This document shows positions 26,466-36,025 of a stretch of 64,000 nt of DNA, one piece after another. The position numbers were made by a program, and so were the translations under genes. This stretch comes from Desulfosporosinus hippei DSM 8344 (GTDB taxonomy: Bacteria > Bacillota > Desulfitobacteriia > Desulfitobacteriales > Desulfitobacteriaceae). The number at the start of each line of letters is the position of its first letter. Positions within the stretch are counted from its first letter, which is position 1. The notes under the pieces are model-generated. The model searched no databases and was not told the DNA's origin. It saw nothing but the letters and a program-made list of their open reading frames with translations. The stretch spans positions 1 to 64,000 of the forward strand of contig NZ_FNCP01000001.1 of NCBI RefSeq assembly GCF_900100785.1, given 5' to 3'.

Positions 26466-29093
26466 TCATCGTTTAACGCCTAATTTCATGGCAAATATTT
26501 GGGCTAGTTCAGGATCAAACTGTGTCCCCGAATTTTTAAGTATCTCTTGTAAGGCTGCTTCCTCACTCAAAGCTATTCGGTAGGGGCGTTCACTTACCAT
26601 TGCATCATAGCTGTCGGCCAGAGCAATGATTCTTGATACTTTAGGAATTTCTTCACCTTTTAACCCTTTCGGATAACCCTTGCCATCCCATCGTTCATGA
26701 TGAGCCAAAATACCTTCGGCTAATTCTAACATTTCATAGGATGTACTCAATATTCTATAACCGATATCAGGATGCCTCTTAATTTGTTCCCACTCATTCT
26801 TGGTAAGCTTTTCGGGTTTATTGAGGATATGTTCTTCAATGGCGATTTTCCCTATATCATGCAATAAGCCTATAACTTTTAGACCACTTACTTCGATTTC
26901 AGGTAAGCCTATTGCTTTTCCAATATCTTGACATATTTGACTTACTCTTTTTGAGTGTTGTTCCTCCCGAGGGTTCTTTTCATGTAAGGTATTAATGATG
27001 GTATTAATCGTATTTCCTCTTATGCCTTCATTTTCAACAATTTTATTTTTGTACATCGAATCTTCAGCACTCTTAAGAACTTTAATTATACTCTCATCCG
27101 ATTTTGTTTTTGTATCCCATCCAAATGAAATACTGACACGTATTGAGTTTACTTGTACATTGGCATATTTTTCTCTAATTCTGGTTACAACTCTTTCCGC
27201 GCCTTCCATCGTTGTTTTTGGCAAAAGGATAACAAATTCGTCTCCGCCCCAGCGGGCGACAATATCATCTGCTCTGCATGCCTTCTGAATAGCCTTAGCT
27301 GCTTTTACTAGAAGTTCATCCCCTTTATCATGTCCAAATGCATCATTTAAAATCTTAAGTCCATTCACATCCCCTACAATTATTGAAATTGGAATGTTAC
27401 GCTCTGTATCCAAACGTTTAATTTCTTCTTCATAGAATCTTCTATTATAAAGACCAGTCAAAGAATCATGATAGCTCAAATAGCGGTTTTCATCTTCCTT
27501 TTTCTTGCGATCTGTGATATCTCTCACGATACTAAGAAGAACTCTTTTCTCTCCTAAGTAGGTACCTTGCGAACTTACTTCAACATTAATCGGAGTTCCA
27601 TCTTTTAAGTAATGAATTGCGTCAAAAATAATTCCCTCGCTATCCGCCAAAGACATTTGATCAACAATATTTGAGGTATCAACACGCCTTAAATCAAATA
27701 TTGTTAAGTTCAGGAGTTCAGAATATGTATAGCCATAGATCCTAACCGCGGCATCATTAGCTTCGAGAATATTTCCTTCCTTATCGATAAACAGCATTGC
27801 ATCATTAGCCTTTTCGGCTAAAACCTGGTACTTTTTAACCCTTTCATTTAACTGCTTCCACTCTGTAGTATCAATACCTAATCCTGCAAAATATTGTTTG
27901 CCATTTATAATTACAGTACTTGCTGTAAAGTACATAGGAATTTTTGTACCATCCTTTGTTTGTAAGTTGGCTTCAGCGGTTCCAAAGCCATTCTTAGAAA
28001 CCATTCTGATTCCTTTTAAAACAGCACTCTTGCTCTTCTCGTCTCCTTCGTACCAATCTAATAAACTCTTATGAGCTAACTCTGCAGAAGTATACCCCGT
28101 CATCTCCTCATGCTTCTTATTCCATCGAATTAGCCTTTGATTATCATCGTAAAGAAAAATCATTCCTTGAGCACTGTCAAATAAGGCATCGGTGAAAACT
28201 CTTTCTTGATTCAACTCATTTTCAGCTCTTATCTTCTCAATTATCTCCTCTTCAAGCATTGCATTGATATCCTGCAGTTGGTTTGTTCGCTCAATCACCT
28301 TGTTTTCAAGGTCTTCATTTAATAGCCTAATTTCCAGTTCAGCCCTTTGCCGTTTAGCGATTTCTTCTTCAAGCATTGCATTAATCTCTTCAAGTTCGGC
28401 ATTTGTTTCTTCCAATACAGCATTTGTTTCTTCCAGCATAGCATTGCTGTCTTGCAACTCTATATTAAGCTCTTCGAGCCGTGTAGTTCTTCTTTTTACT
28501 TTTAGTTCAAGTTCCCTATTCAACTCTTTCATTTCTAATTCCGTATTAATTTTCCTGGCGATTTCATTCTCTAAGGAAATTCCTTTGATAGCGTATTTGG
28601 ATAGCATTTGAGCATTTAAGTAAAGATAATTACAAATCTTTACAAACTGGGATTTGCTCATACGCTTTACTTGCCGATATTCTTTTGCATAAATAGCCCG
28701 CTTAATTCCTATCAAATCCGCATAATTATTTAGGTTTATATCACACTCGTCATCAACGATTTGACCGATTAGCCAGTTAGCAATGTGTTTACCACCAACA
28801 ATGATACTTGCTCCTCCATCAAGCAGTCCTCCGCTTAAACAATGCTTGATATTCGGCCCTTCTTCATTAGGACTTCCAATGATCGAATCCGAGATAAGGC
28901 AATTTCTAAGACCTATTTCAGTATTTCTTATTTCGTTACATAAACCACAAAAGCCGCTTGGTTCGGTAATTGGTGTTCCATCAGGCTCCGTTATGAGTGA
29001 AGCTACACCCATCGCTTCCGAAAAAAGATCCTGCAGTCTCTGAATTTCAGATAGATCAAAGAACTCAGTGAATTTGTATTCCATGGTTTTCAT
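26466..29093 (-). CDS. PocR-PAS-PAS-GGDEF-HD-GYP signalling protein
   Basis: 875 aa cytoplasmic c-di-GMP turnover protein. Residues 5-170 resemble the PocR sensory domain, with Cys 49, 52, 65 and 85 positioned to bind a metal or react with a ligand. A long coiled coil (175-300) has repeated LEETNAxLEE heptads. Two PAS domains (about 300-415 and 420-535) follow. The GGDEF domain has the intact motif RWGGDEF near 614-620. The C-terminal HD-GYP domain has HDIGK and GYPKG. Both synthesis and hydrolysis motifs look intact. It stands alone between terminators. Confidence 0.93.
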   Translation of the reverse strand: MKTMEYKFTEFFDLSEIQRLQDLFSEAMGVASLITEPDGTPITEPSGFCGLCNEIRNTEIGLRNCLISDSIIGSPNEEGPNIKHCLSGGLLDGGASIIVGGKHIANWLIGQIVDDECDINLNNYADLIGIKRAIYAKEYRQVKRMSKSQFVKICNYLYLNAQMLSKYAIKGISLENEIARKINTELEMKELNRELELKVKRRTTRLEELNIELQDSNAMLEETNAVLEETNAELEEINAMLEEEIAKRQRAELEIRLLNEDLENKVIERTNQLQDINAMLEEEIIEKIRAENELNQERVFTDALFDSAQGMIFLYDDNQRLIRWNKKHEEMTGYTSAELAHKSLLDWYEGDEKSKSAVLKGIRMVSKNGFGTAEANLQTKDGTKIPMYFTASTVIINGKQYFAGLGIDTTEWKQLNERVKKYQVLAEKANDAMLFIDKEGNILEANDAAVRIYGYTYSELLNLTIFDLRRVDTSNIVDQMSLADSEGIIFDAIHYLKDGTPINVEVSSQGTYLGEKRVLLSIVRDITDRKKKEDENRYLSYHDSLTGLYNRRFYEEEIKRLDTERNIPISIIVGDVNGLKILNDAFGHDKGDELLVKAAKAIQKACRADDIVARWGGDEFVILLPKTTMEGAERVVTRIREKYANVQVNSIRVSISFGWDTKTKSDESIIKVLKSAEDSMYKNKIVENEGIRGNTINTIINTLHEKNPREEQHSKRVSQICQDIGKAIGLPEIEVSGLKVIGLLHDIGKIAIEEHILNKPEKLTKNEWEQIKRHPDIGYRILSTSYEMLELAEGILAHHERWDGKGYPKGLKGEEIPKVSRIIALADSYDAMVSERPYRIALSEEAALQEILKNSGTQFDPELAQIFAMKLGVKR

Positions 29094-29405
29094 CTATTTC
29101 ACCAACCTTGCAAATAAAATGTCGACTAGCGTTTGACCAATCGCCTTCCGCCTGGGCTCAGGATCTTTGGTCATTCCTCTCAGAAATCATTAAAAAATTA
29201 ACCATTTTCTTTAAAATTATACTTTCTAATAAACACTTTTATTTTGTAATATTATTATTTAATTAGTTCAACAAATCTGTCTTTTTTCCTCTTATCTTAG
29301 ACAACATATTTCTACAATAATTCTTTTGTATACTTTAAAATTTCGACAATTGTACACTAATATTGTAAATTAAAATAACAAACGATTGTTACTATGCACG
29401 AACAT
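29094..29405. other. AT-rich spacer without recognisable genes
   Basis: Leader region of the GGDEF/HD-GYP gene. It is very AT-rich with no ORF above about 30 codons and no repeat seen. Several TTGNNN/TATNNN pairs occur by composition, but none is clearly better than chance. Confidence 0.5.
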
Positions 29406-29443
29406 AAAGAGGACGCTGCGAAAACTCACACAACGTCCTCTTT
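29406..29443 (-). terminator. Terminator downstream of comM
   Basis: AAAGAGGACG (29406-29415) and its reverse complement (29434-29443) are perfect 10-bp arms, with wobble pairing extending inwards. It lies 39 nt after the comM stop codon. Confidence 0.65.
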
Positions 29444-29481
29444 GATCTTTCTAATTTATCCATAACAATTTCTAATGACTA

Positions 29482-31038
29482 TTACATTCGTTTATCCAAA
29501 GAACGCAATTGTATTGACTCTGCTAAATGCTCTGGAAGAATCTCTCTCATGCCAGCTAGGTCAGCAATCGTACGTGCAACTTTTAAAATCCGGTCATGTG
29601 CGCGACCACTAAGATGTTGAGCATCAAAAATCCTCTGCAAAAGTGACTCACCCATCAAAGTTAGTTGAGTATGATCTTTAGTCTCTTTGGCTGTCATTTC
29701 TGCATTGGTTTTTACCGATCCGAGGCGACTCCATTGAAGCTGGCGGGCTGCCATTACTCGCTCCCTGACCACTTGAGAAGATACTTTGTTATTGCTATTT
29801 CTCAACTCCGAAAAACTAAGTCTGGGAACTTCGATATGGATGTCAAATCGATCTAAAAGCGGTCCTGAAATTCTACCTCTATAGTTTTGTATTTGAAAAG
29901 GCGTACACTGGCAGACTTTCCCCTGATCGCCATAATAGCCACACGGACAGGGATTCATGCTGGCTATAACACTTACATGAGCTGGATAGGTAATACTTCC
30001 TGATTGCCGAGTAATCGTTAATTCCCGATCCTCCAAAGGTTGCCGGAGGCACTCTAAAACTTCACGTGAGAATTCCGGCAGTTCATCTAAAAACAATACG
30101 CCATGATTTGCCAAGCTGAGCTCACCCGGGCGTAACTTACGTCCTCCTCCAATCATACCAGCTTTAGTAACTGTATGATGAGGATTCCTAAATGGTCGTT
30201 TTCGCACTAGAGAACCATTAGTATTTAACAACCCACAAACACTGTAAAGCTGTGTAACCTCAATACTCTCTTGCTCATTTAATTGGGGAAGTATCCCTGC
30301 GTAAGCTTTTGCCAATAGAGTCTTGCCTGATCCCGGTGGTCCAATGAGAATTGTATTATGACCACCCGCCGCAGCTATCTCCAAAGCACGTTTAACATGT
30401 TGTTGTCCATGAATATCAGACCAGTCTATTTGTTTGTCGGTATATCCTTCAGTTTGATTCAGCTGACCAACTGGTTTATCCTCAAAGTTGATCTTGTTTT
30501 CAAGAGCCATAACTATTTTCGATAGTGTAGAAGAGCAATGTGTTTCGATAGCACTTACCAGGCGTGCTTCAGCTAAATTATCGGGGGGAATTATTAGTGC
30601 TAACCCTTCTGAATTCCTCTCCTCATCAGATTCTAATTGGGAATGCTCTTGATTGAGAGTAATGGCCATAGTCAAAACACCGGGTACAGGACGGAGAGTT
30701 CCTTCTAAGGATAATTCACCGGAAAAAACATAATGATTTACTGAAGGACATAAGCACTGTTGGGTTGCAGCTAGAATACCAATCGCTATCGGGAGATCGA
30801 GTCCCGAGCCTTCTTTTCGTAAATCGGCAGGAGCCAAATTGACGGTTACCCGCTGAAATGGAAATTGATAGCCTGAGTTACGGATAGCAGACCGAACTCG
30901 ATCTCTAGCCTCTCTAACAGCTGTATTTGGTAGACCAACAATGTCAAAACATGGAAGACCATTCGCTACGTCAACTTCAACACGTATTAAATGCGCTTGT
31001 AAACCAAGGACTGTCATCCCATAAACCGCAGCAAACAT
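29482..31038 (-). CDS. comM: YifB/ComM family Mg-chelatase-like AAA+ ATPase
   Basis: 518 aa. In transformable bacteria ComM is a helicase that drives branch migration during integration of foreign DNA; here the role is by homology. The N-terminal Lon-like domain (VYGMTVLGLQAHLIRVEVDV) is followed by Walker A LIGPPGSGKTLLAKAYAG, Walker B VLFLDELPEF, and a Cys cluster in MNPCPCGYYGDQG and KVCQC. The C-terminal helical domain has RAHDRILKVARTIADL. It pairs functionally with dprA further along the same strand. Confidence 0.95.
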   Translation of the reverse strand: MFAAVYGMTVLGLQAHLIRVEVDVANGLPCFDIVGLPNTAVREARDRVRSAIRNSGYQFPFQRVTVNLAPADLRKEGSGLDLPIAIGILAATQQCLCPSVNHYVFSGELSLEGTLRPVPGVLTMAITLNQEHSQLESDEERNSEGLALIIPPDNLAEARLVSAIETHCSSTLSKIVMALENKINFEDKPVGQLNQTEGYTDKQIDWSDIHGQQHVKRALEIAAAGGHNTILIGPPGSGKTLLAKAYAGILPQLNEQESIEVTQLYSVCGLLNTNGSLVRKRPFRNPHHTVTKAGMIGGGRKLRPGELSLANHGVLFLDELPEFSREVLECLRQPLEDRELTITRQSGSITYPAHVSVIASMNPCPCGYYGDQGKVCQCTPFQIQNYRGRISGPLLDRFDIHIEVPRLSFSELRNSNNKVSSQVVRERVMAARQLQWSRLGSVKTNAEMTAKETKDHTQLTLMGESLLQRIFDAQHLSGRAHDRILKVARTIADLAGMREILPEHLAESIQLRSLDKRM

Positions 31039-31148
31039 ACTGTTCTCCTCCTTGTATAAATAAATTCGTGATTATTCTGTTTTTTCCTTCAATATTCAGT
31101 TATAGTAACAAGCAATAACTTTCTAGCAATATAATTCCAAATACTATA

Positions 31149-31398
31149 TAGAAAAGGCTCTCTCATAATGAGAGTCCTCAGACATTCATTATAAGACAGC
31201 CTTAGTGTTTATGAATAATATTTGTTGTACAATGATAGACCCTAATTTGAAGGCAAAAACAAACCTCATTCAAAGCATGTCCCAGAATCGTCAACCTTGA
31301 CGATTCTGGGACATGCTTAATTTCCTTTAAATGGCAACCCCTCGGATCTGTCTTTTTCGTGAATGTCCTAGAACATCATTATGAGACTGCCTCTTTTA
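31149..31398. mobile_element. MITE-like element with about 37-bp terminal inverted repeats
   Basis: The left end (31151-31187) and the reverse complement of the right end (31361-31397) align over 37 nt, sharing AAAAG-GGC, TCTCATAATGA and GACATTC. TA dinucleotides flank both ends (31149-31150 and 31397-31398), a possible target duplication. Inside there is no ORF, but there is a perfect 22-bp inverted repeat (31273-31318). It fills the comM-histidine kinase gap; the kinase stop codon is 15 nt away. Confidence 0.55.
31273..31318 (-). terminator. Perfect 22-bp hairpin inside the MITE-like element
   Basis: Arms 31273-31294 and 31297-31318 are exact reverse complements around a 2-nt centre. It is the longest perfect inverted repeat I noticed in the window. 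It may terminate the two-component transcript, although no long T-tract follows. Confidence 0.6.
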
Positions 31399-31412
31399 AC
31401 CGAAACATTTAA

Positions 31413-33230
31413 TCATAACCGGGGAAGAGAAATCCAAAAGGCAGTCCCTCTTCCCATGTCACTTTCCACTCGGACGTTGCCTCCATGGGCTTCAACGATT
31501 TGACGAACGATAGCCAGACCTAACCCCATACCTCCGTCCTTTCGAGTCCTAGCTTTATTGACTCTAAAGAAACGATCGAAAATGTAGGGCAAAGCTTCTT
31601 TGGGAATTCCTTCTCCTTCATCTTGGACTACCAAACGCATTTCATTTTGCTCTTCCAACATAAAAACTCTAACCGTTTTTCCGCTGGGGGTATGACTCAA
31701 TGCATTATCTAAAAGATTGATAAAAACTTGTAAGATACGATCCTGATCTGCATACAGTTCTCCAAATCCTTTTGAAACTTCTAGTTTCACACCCAATTCT
31801 TGTGCTCTGCCTTGAAAACGATGATCCAGTTCTAACATAAAGTTTTCCATGTTTATTGCCGTCGGCTGCATAACCTGTCCCCGTTCGAGCCAGTTAATTT
31901 CTTGTAACTCCTGGACTAAACGAGCCAATCGTTTAGCTTCTTCAAGAACGAGGTCAATATATTCTTCACTTTGATCTTTTGGTATCACTTCGTCTTGGAT
32001 CGCTTCCAAATAACCTTGAATTAAATGCAGCGGTGTCCTTAGTTCATGTGTAACGCTAGCTAAAAACTCCCGCCGGTTTTTTTCTGCCCTTAGGGAAGCT
32101 GTAACATCTCTAAGCACTGCAACATGCCCTCGAATTCCTTCATTTTCGGACATCGGAGCCATAACAATTTGCAGCACTTGAATTCCTATAGTAACTACTT
32201 CAAAATTTTCAGACTGATTTTCACGCACTGCCATAGCTTGAAGAATGGTTACGATCTGAGTTTTGCGTTCCTGAACTACTATCTCATTTTCTTGCCATAA
32301 AGCCTTAGCGGAATCATTCGCATATAATATTGAGCCATCTATACTCAACATTACGACAGCATCACTGATGCTTTCCACGATTCCCTGAAGTAAGTTTTTC
32401 TCTTGAGAAAGCCAAGCCATATGATTTTTCAGGCTCTCTCCCATCCAATTCAAGGCCTCAGCTAACTCCCCTATTTCATCTTTACTCGTCACACCTTGAA
32501 TAGGCAAGAAATCTCCTTTAGCCATTCTAGACGCTCCTCGCTGCATTAAACCGAGGGGACGTGTAACATGCTGAGCAAAAATCAAACTAACCACTGTAGC
32601 CAGGAAAACCGCTATTAAAGATGCATAGAGAATTAAGCGTCTAAAAGTTGCAATGCTCTCTTGAATGGGGATTGGAGAACTCCCTAAGAGTACAACTCCT
32701 TTGACGGGGTTTAGGCCTACAGGGGTGGCAGCCAGCAACATAGCCTGGGCACCACCATTAATAGGCAAGGCCTTGATCGAGATTGTTTGACCTGACAGCA
32801 CCTGAGCTAGGTAGTCCTCGGTAAAAAAATCCGACGGGCGCAAATCCCTAGACAACCCATTCAGAGATCCACCCAACAAACTCCTAGGATACCATTCTAT
32901 TGTGTTCTGTGAACCTTTCTGGGAAATTGATCCTGCCAATACGATAATATTTCCTTGAGGGTCAAGGAGAACCAATTGAGTCCCGGATGTTAGCTTAAGA
33001 GATTCTAACAAATTAAGCCGGCCACTCCAGTTTGGGACGGAAGCCAGCTGTGCTGATATTTCTACAGCTTCCGAGCGCAAGGAATTTAACTTCTGCTGAA
33101 GATAAAAATCTCCAAATAACCAAGTGAGGGTAAACCCTAATCCACCTAAGACAGCTAAAATTAATAGCGTCATAGCAAACCATAGTTTTATGGAAATCGA
33201 CCATGAATGATGCCTTCTCATAATCATCAT
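31413..33230 (-). CDS. Membrane sensor histidine kinase
   Basis: 605 aa. The first membrane helix is at about 17-40, an extracytoplasmic sensor at 41-195, the second helix at 197-219, then HAMP (219-272) and PAS (280-375). The phospho-acceptor is H395 in SVTHELRTP. The ATP domain has the N box (FINLLDNALSHTP), DEGEGIP and GMGLGLAI. This WalK/ResE/PhoR-like layout does not reveal the signal. Its ATG is adjacent to the stop of the response-regulator gene, so the two proteins form a pair. Confidence 0.95.
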   Translation of the reverse strand: MMIMRRHHSWSISIKLWFAMTLLILAVLGGLGFTLTWLFGDFYLQQKLNSLRSEAVEISAQLASVPNWSGRLNLLESLKLTSGTQLVLLDPQGNIIVLAGSISQKGSQNTIEWYPRSLLGGSLNGLSRDLRPSDFFTEDYLAQVLSGQTISIKALPINGGAQAMLLAATPVGLNPVKGVVLLGSSPIPIQESIATFRRLILYASLIAVFLATVVSLIFAQHVTRPLGLMQRGASRMAKGDFLPIQGVTSKDEIGELAEALNWMGESLKNHMAWLSQEKNLLQGIVESISDAVVMLSIDGSILYANDSAKALWQENEIVVQERKTQIVTILQAMAVRENQSENFEVVTIGIQVLQIVMAPMSENEGIRGHVAVLRDVTASLRAEKNRREFLASVTHELRTPLHLIQGYLEAIQDEVIPKDQSEEYIDLVLEEAKRLARLVQELQEINWLERGQVMQPTAINMENFMLELDHRFQGRAQELGVKLEVSKGFGELYADQDRILQVFINLLDNALSHTPSGKTVRVFMLEEQNEMRLVVQDEGEGIPKEALPYIFDRFFRVNKARTRKDGGMGLGLAIVRQIVEAHGGNVRVESDMGRGTAFWISLPRL

Positions 33231-33920
33231 TTAGTGAACCTGATCAGGATCAAATTTATATCCCACACCCCATACAGTCACTATCATCCCTTTAACACTC
33301 GGATGGTTAAGTTTCTCTCTAAGTTTTTTAACATGTGTATCAACAGTTCGGGCATCCCCATAAAAATCATATCCCCAGACTGTCTCCATAAGCTGCTCTC
33401 GTGAAAAAACCCGTCCTCTGTTCTTGGCCAAGAAATATAGCAAGTCAAATTCTAAGGGGGTCAAATTAACAACCTCCTCACCAATGCATACACGATGCCT
33501 CTCTTTATCGATGCAAAGTAAACCTGCCGTTATCTCCGAAGACACAGGCTGGAGTTGTCCTCTAGATCGTCGTAAGAGAGCTTTGACTCTGGCCACTAAT
33601 TCCTTAGTACTAAATGGCTTTACAAGATAATCATCCGCCCCAAGTTCAAGACCAAGAACTCTGTCAAATTCTTCTCCTCTCGCTGTCAACATAATAATAG
33701 GAAGTCCAGAGCTTTCACGAACCTCACGACAAACACGCCATCCGTCTATATCAGGCATCATAAGGTCTACGATCAAAAGTGAATAATGACCTGCCCGAAA
33801 TTTTTCCAGCGCAATCCGGCCGTCCTCCGCTTCGTCGACGGCAAAACCTTCGCGCTCAAGATATAACCTAACTAAGCTTCTGATTTTTTCTTCATCATCT
33901 ACGATTAAAATCGGATCCAA
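33231..33920 (-). CDS. OmpR/PhoB-family response regulator
   Basis: 229 aa. The receiver domain has the acidic pair DDEE near residues 8-11, phospho-acceptor D52 (LLIVDLMMPD) and K102 (LVKPFSTKE). The C-terminal winged-helix DNA-binding domain spans about 128-226 (LTPLEFDLLYFLAKNRGRVF, ARTVDTHVKKLREKL). The start codon is TTG at 33920, seven nt after GGGGAG. It precedes and nearly overlaps the kinase gene. Its own good promoter lies upstream. Confidence 0.96.
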   Translation of the reverse strand: MDPILIVDDEEKIRSLVRLYLEREGFAVDEAEDGRIALEKFRAGHYSLLIVDLMMPDIDGWRVCREVRESSGLPIIMLTARGEEFDRVLGLELGADDYLVKPFSTKELVARVKALLRRSRGQLQPVSSEITAGLLCIDKERHRVCIGEEVVNLTPLEFDLLYFLAKNRGRVFSREQLMETVWGYDFYGDARTVDTHVKKLREKLNHPSVKGMIVTVWGVGYKFDPDQVH

Positions 33921-33946
33921 TTTGCTACTCCCCTTTGGTTTAACCG

Positions 33947-33975
33947 ATTGTAGTTCATTACCCTACTTGAATCAA
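33947..33975 (-). promoter_or_regulatory. Sigma-A promoter of the two-component operon
   Basis: TTGATT (33975-33970) and TACAAT (33952-33947) are 17 nt apart. A near-palindrome, ACTTGAATCAAGT (33965-33977), covers the -35 element and could be an operator. Confidence 0.6.
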
Positions 33976-34017
33976 GTTTAACATGTATCCGTGAATTTTG
34001 TGTGATAAAACTATGTA

Positions 34018-34374
34018 TTATATCGATTTAATCCAATTTATCTCTGGCTTGTCTCCAATCCAACGAATAGCAATCACATCGAATCTTATAGATGGCCAGT
34101 TAGGGTAGCCTTGCTGAAGCAGATAGTAAGATGCTACAGTTTGTATGCGTTGAACTTTTCCTGGAGTAATACTCTCTTCACCCCACCCTCGAAACGACGA
34201 TCGGCGGGTTCGAACTTCTATAAATACTAGTACTTCTCCATCACGGGCAATTATATCCATCTCCCCTTTTGGACATCGATAATTTCGAGCAAGTATACTT
34301 AAGCCAGATTCGATCACGAAACGAGATGCAAACTCTTCGCCGGATTTTCCTAGAGATTGTTTACTTTCCACCAA
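34018..34374 (-). CDS. YraN family (UPF0102) predicted endonuclease-like protein
   Basis: About 118 aa Holliday-junction-resolvase-like fold. The core motif is GEMDIIARDGEVLVFIEVRTR, which carries the E-x(n)-D-x(n)-E-V-K/R nuclease-like residues, after LGKSGEEFASRF. The exact role is unknown. The start is uncertain: AAAGGAG lies inside the longer frame (TTG at 34398), 6 nt before a TTG at 34374 and 9 nt before a GTG at 34371. The gene normally sits between rnhB and dprA, which places the nuo operon as an insertion. Confidence 0.85.
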   Translation of the reverse strand: MVESKQSLGKSGEEFASRFVIESGLSILARNYRCPKGEMDIIARDGEVLVFIEVRTRRSSFRGWGEESITPGKVQRIQTVASYYLLQQGYPNWPSIRFDVIAIRWIGDKPEINWIKSI

Positions 34375-34530
34375 GAAAAGCTCCTTTCCCAACTCCAATC
34401 GCTCATTTGATCCAGCACTTGGTAGTTTCTCTTGAAAATATCAGATAGGTCATTTTACTAATTGGCACATTTGATATTTCCCTTAAAGCCGTCAAGTTAG
34501 CCGTAACGTTTAAAACCTAACCCCTTGCAA

Positions 34531-34562
34531 AAGAGATTCTCAGTAAAAACTGAGAATCTCTT
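34531..34562 (-). terminator. Terminator of the nuo operon
   Basis: A perfect 14-bp stem (34531-34544 with 34549-34562) and a 4-nt loop lie 26 nt after the nuoN stop codon. It is followed on the minus strand by TTTTGC. Confidence 0.8.
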
Positions 34563-34588
34563 CAATGATTAGCATAAATCTTTTGAAA

Positions 34589-36025
34589 TTAGAATAGGCT
34601 TTGAGCTGCAGCAATTGCCATTTTTGCAAGAGGAGTAGGGTAAAGACCGATGGCAATTGTTATCAGCATAGTGAAGACCATCGTAAACTTCATCGCTCCA
34701 TGCACTGGAACCTCGGGCAAGCCGTCCCCTTCCGCAAGGAACATAACTTTGACAACCGAGAGATAATAGTATACAGAGATCATGCTCATAACGAAGCCGA
34801 TATAAGCAATGGCTACATTCCCTTGATCCATGGCAGCTGAGAAGAGGTAGAATTTCCCTACGAAGCCGGCAAGAGGTGGAATTCCCGCTAAGGATAGCAG
34901 GGAGGCTGTCATGACAACGGTTGCCAAGGGAGAACGATGCCAGAAACCAGACAAATCCTTGATCTCACTGCTGCCTTGTTTCTCAGCCACAAGAGTTGCT
35001 ACTGCAAAGGCACCCATATTGGCGAAGACATAAATCATCGCATAAAAGATAACACCTTTGATTCCTGAGATTCCGCCGGCAATAATACCAACCATCAGAT
35101 AACCAGCCTGGGCAATACTGGAAAAGGCTAATAAGCGTTTGATGTTGGTTTGAGGAATAGCAATTAAGTTACCAACAATCATTGTAATTGCAGCCAGAAC
35201 GAATAACAGTGTTTGTCCAGTAGCCGAAAAAGTTTGACTGTTCATCGTTAGAAGGTAAACACGAATCAGTACTGCAAAGGCCGCTGCTTTTGAAGCAATA
35301 GCCAAGAAAGCTGTAACTGGTGTCGGGGCACCTTCGTAAATATCCGGTGACCACAGGTGGAAAGGCACAAGAGAGATCTTAAAGCCCAAACCTGCCAATA
35401 TGAAAACCGTAGCCAAGAGAGAAGCAGGCGTTAGGTTTCCACTAAGCTTACTGGCAATCTCCAACAGTTCAGTTGATCCCGTTAAGCCGTAAATGAGACT
35501 GATCCCGTAGAGCAGTATTGCTGATGAAGTGGCGCCGAGAATGAGGTACTTGACACCAGCTTCAGAGGAGCGTGCATCCTCTGCCAAATAAGCTACAAGG
35601 ATATAGAAGGAAATCGTCATTAGCTCTAAACCTACATACATGGTTATCAGTTCGCCTGCTCCGGCCATGAGCATCATGCCTAAAGTCGCCATTAAAAGCA
35701 AGGAATAGAACTCTCCCCGATGTTTGGGCAATTTCTGCACATACCCCCCTGAAGAGAGTACCACAAGCAGTGCCGCAGCTAAGAAAAGGATTTTGAAGTA
35801 GACCGCGAACTGATCGTGCATATAAAGCCCGCCTAAGAACGCTGCTTCCGGTCCATAGAAGAAGTCATACAGGGTATAGCCAAGTACCCCCATTAAGGAG
35901 AAAACAGTGAGAGGCATCATGCCTTTACGGGCACCGGCAGGAATCAGCAGTCCAATGGCCAACAAACTCAAGGATAGCACGGCCAGCGCAATTTCAGGCG
36001 TAAGCACTGTAGTAATATTGAACAT
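34589..36025 (-). CDS. nuoN: NADH-quinone oxidoreductase subunit N
   Basis: 478 aa antiporter-like membrane subunit of complex I with about 14 helices. The proton-antiporter Pfam core is visible: YVGLELMTISFYILVAYL, then FHLWSPDIYEGAPTPVTAFL with the conserved Lys/Glu region, and KRLLAFSSIAQAGYLM. It is last in the nuo operon; its start touches the nuoM stop. With NuoL and NuoM it forms the distal proton-pumping arm. Confidence 0.96.
   Translation of the reverse strand: MFNITTVLTPEIALAVLSLSLLAIGLLIPAGARKGMMPLTVFSLMGVLGYTLYDFFYGPEAAFLGGLYMHDQFAVYFKILFLAAALLVVLSSGGYVQKLPKHRGEFYSLLLMATLGMMLMAGAGELITMYVGLELMTISFYILVAYLAEDARSSEAGVKYLILGATSSAILLYGISLIYGLTGSTELLEIASKLSGNLTPASLLATVFILAGLGFKISLVPFHLWSPDIYEGAPTPVTAFLAIASKAAAFAVLIRVYLLTMNSQTFSATGQTLLFVLAAITMIVGNLIAIPQTNIKRLLAFSSIAQAGYLMVGIIAGGISGIKGVIFYAMIYVFANMGAFAVATLVAEKQGSSEIKDLSGFWHRSPLATVVMTASLLSLAGIPPLAGFVGKFYLFSAAMDQGNVAIAYIGFVMSMISVYYYLSVVKVMFLAEGDGLPEVPVHGAMKFTMVFTMLITIAIGLYPTPLAKMAIAAAQSLF

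Noticed and set aside
28264-28611. 115-codon Ser-rich plus-strand frame
   Set aside because: It is the complement of the glutamate-rich coiled coil in the GGDEF/HD-GYP protein, which always gives such Ser/Phe-rich frames.
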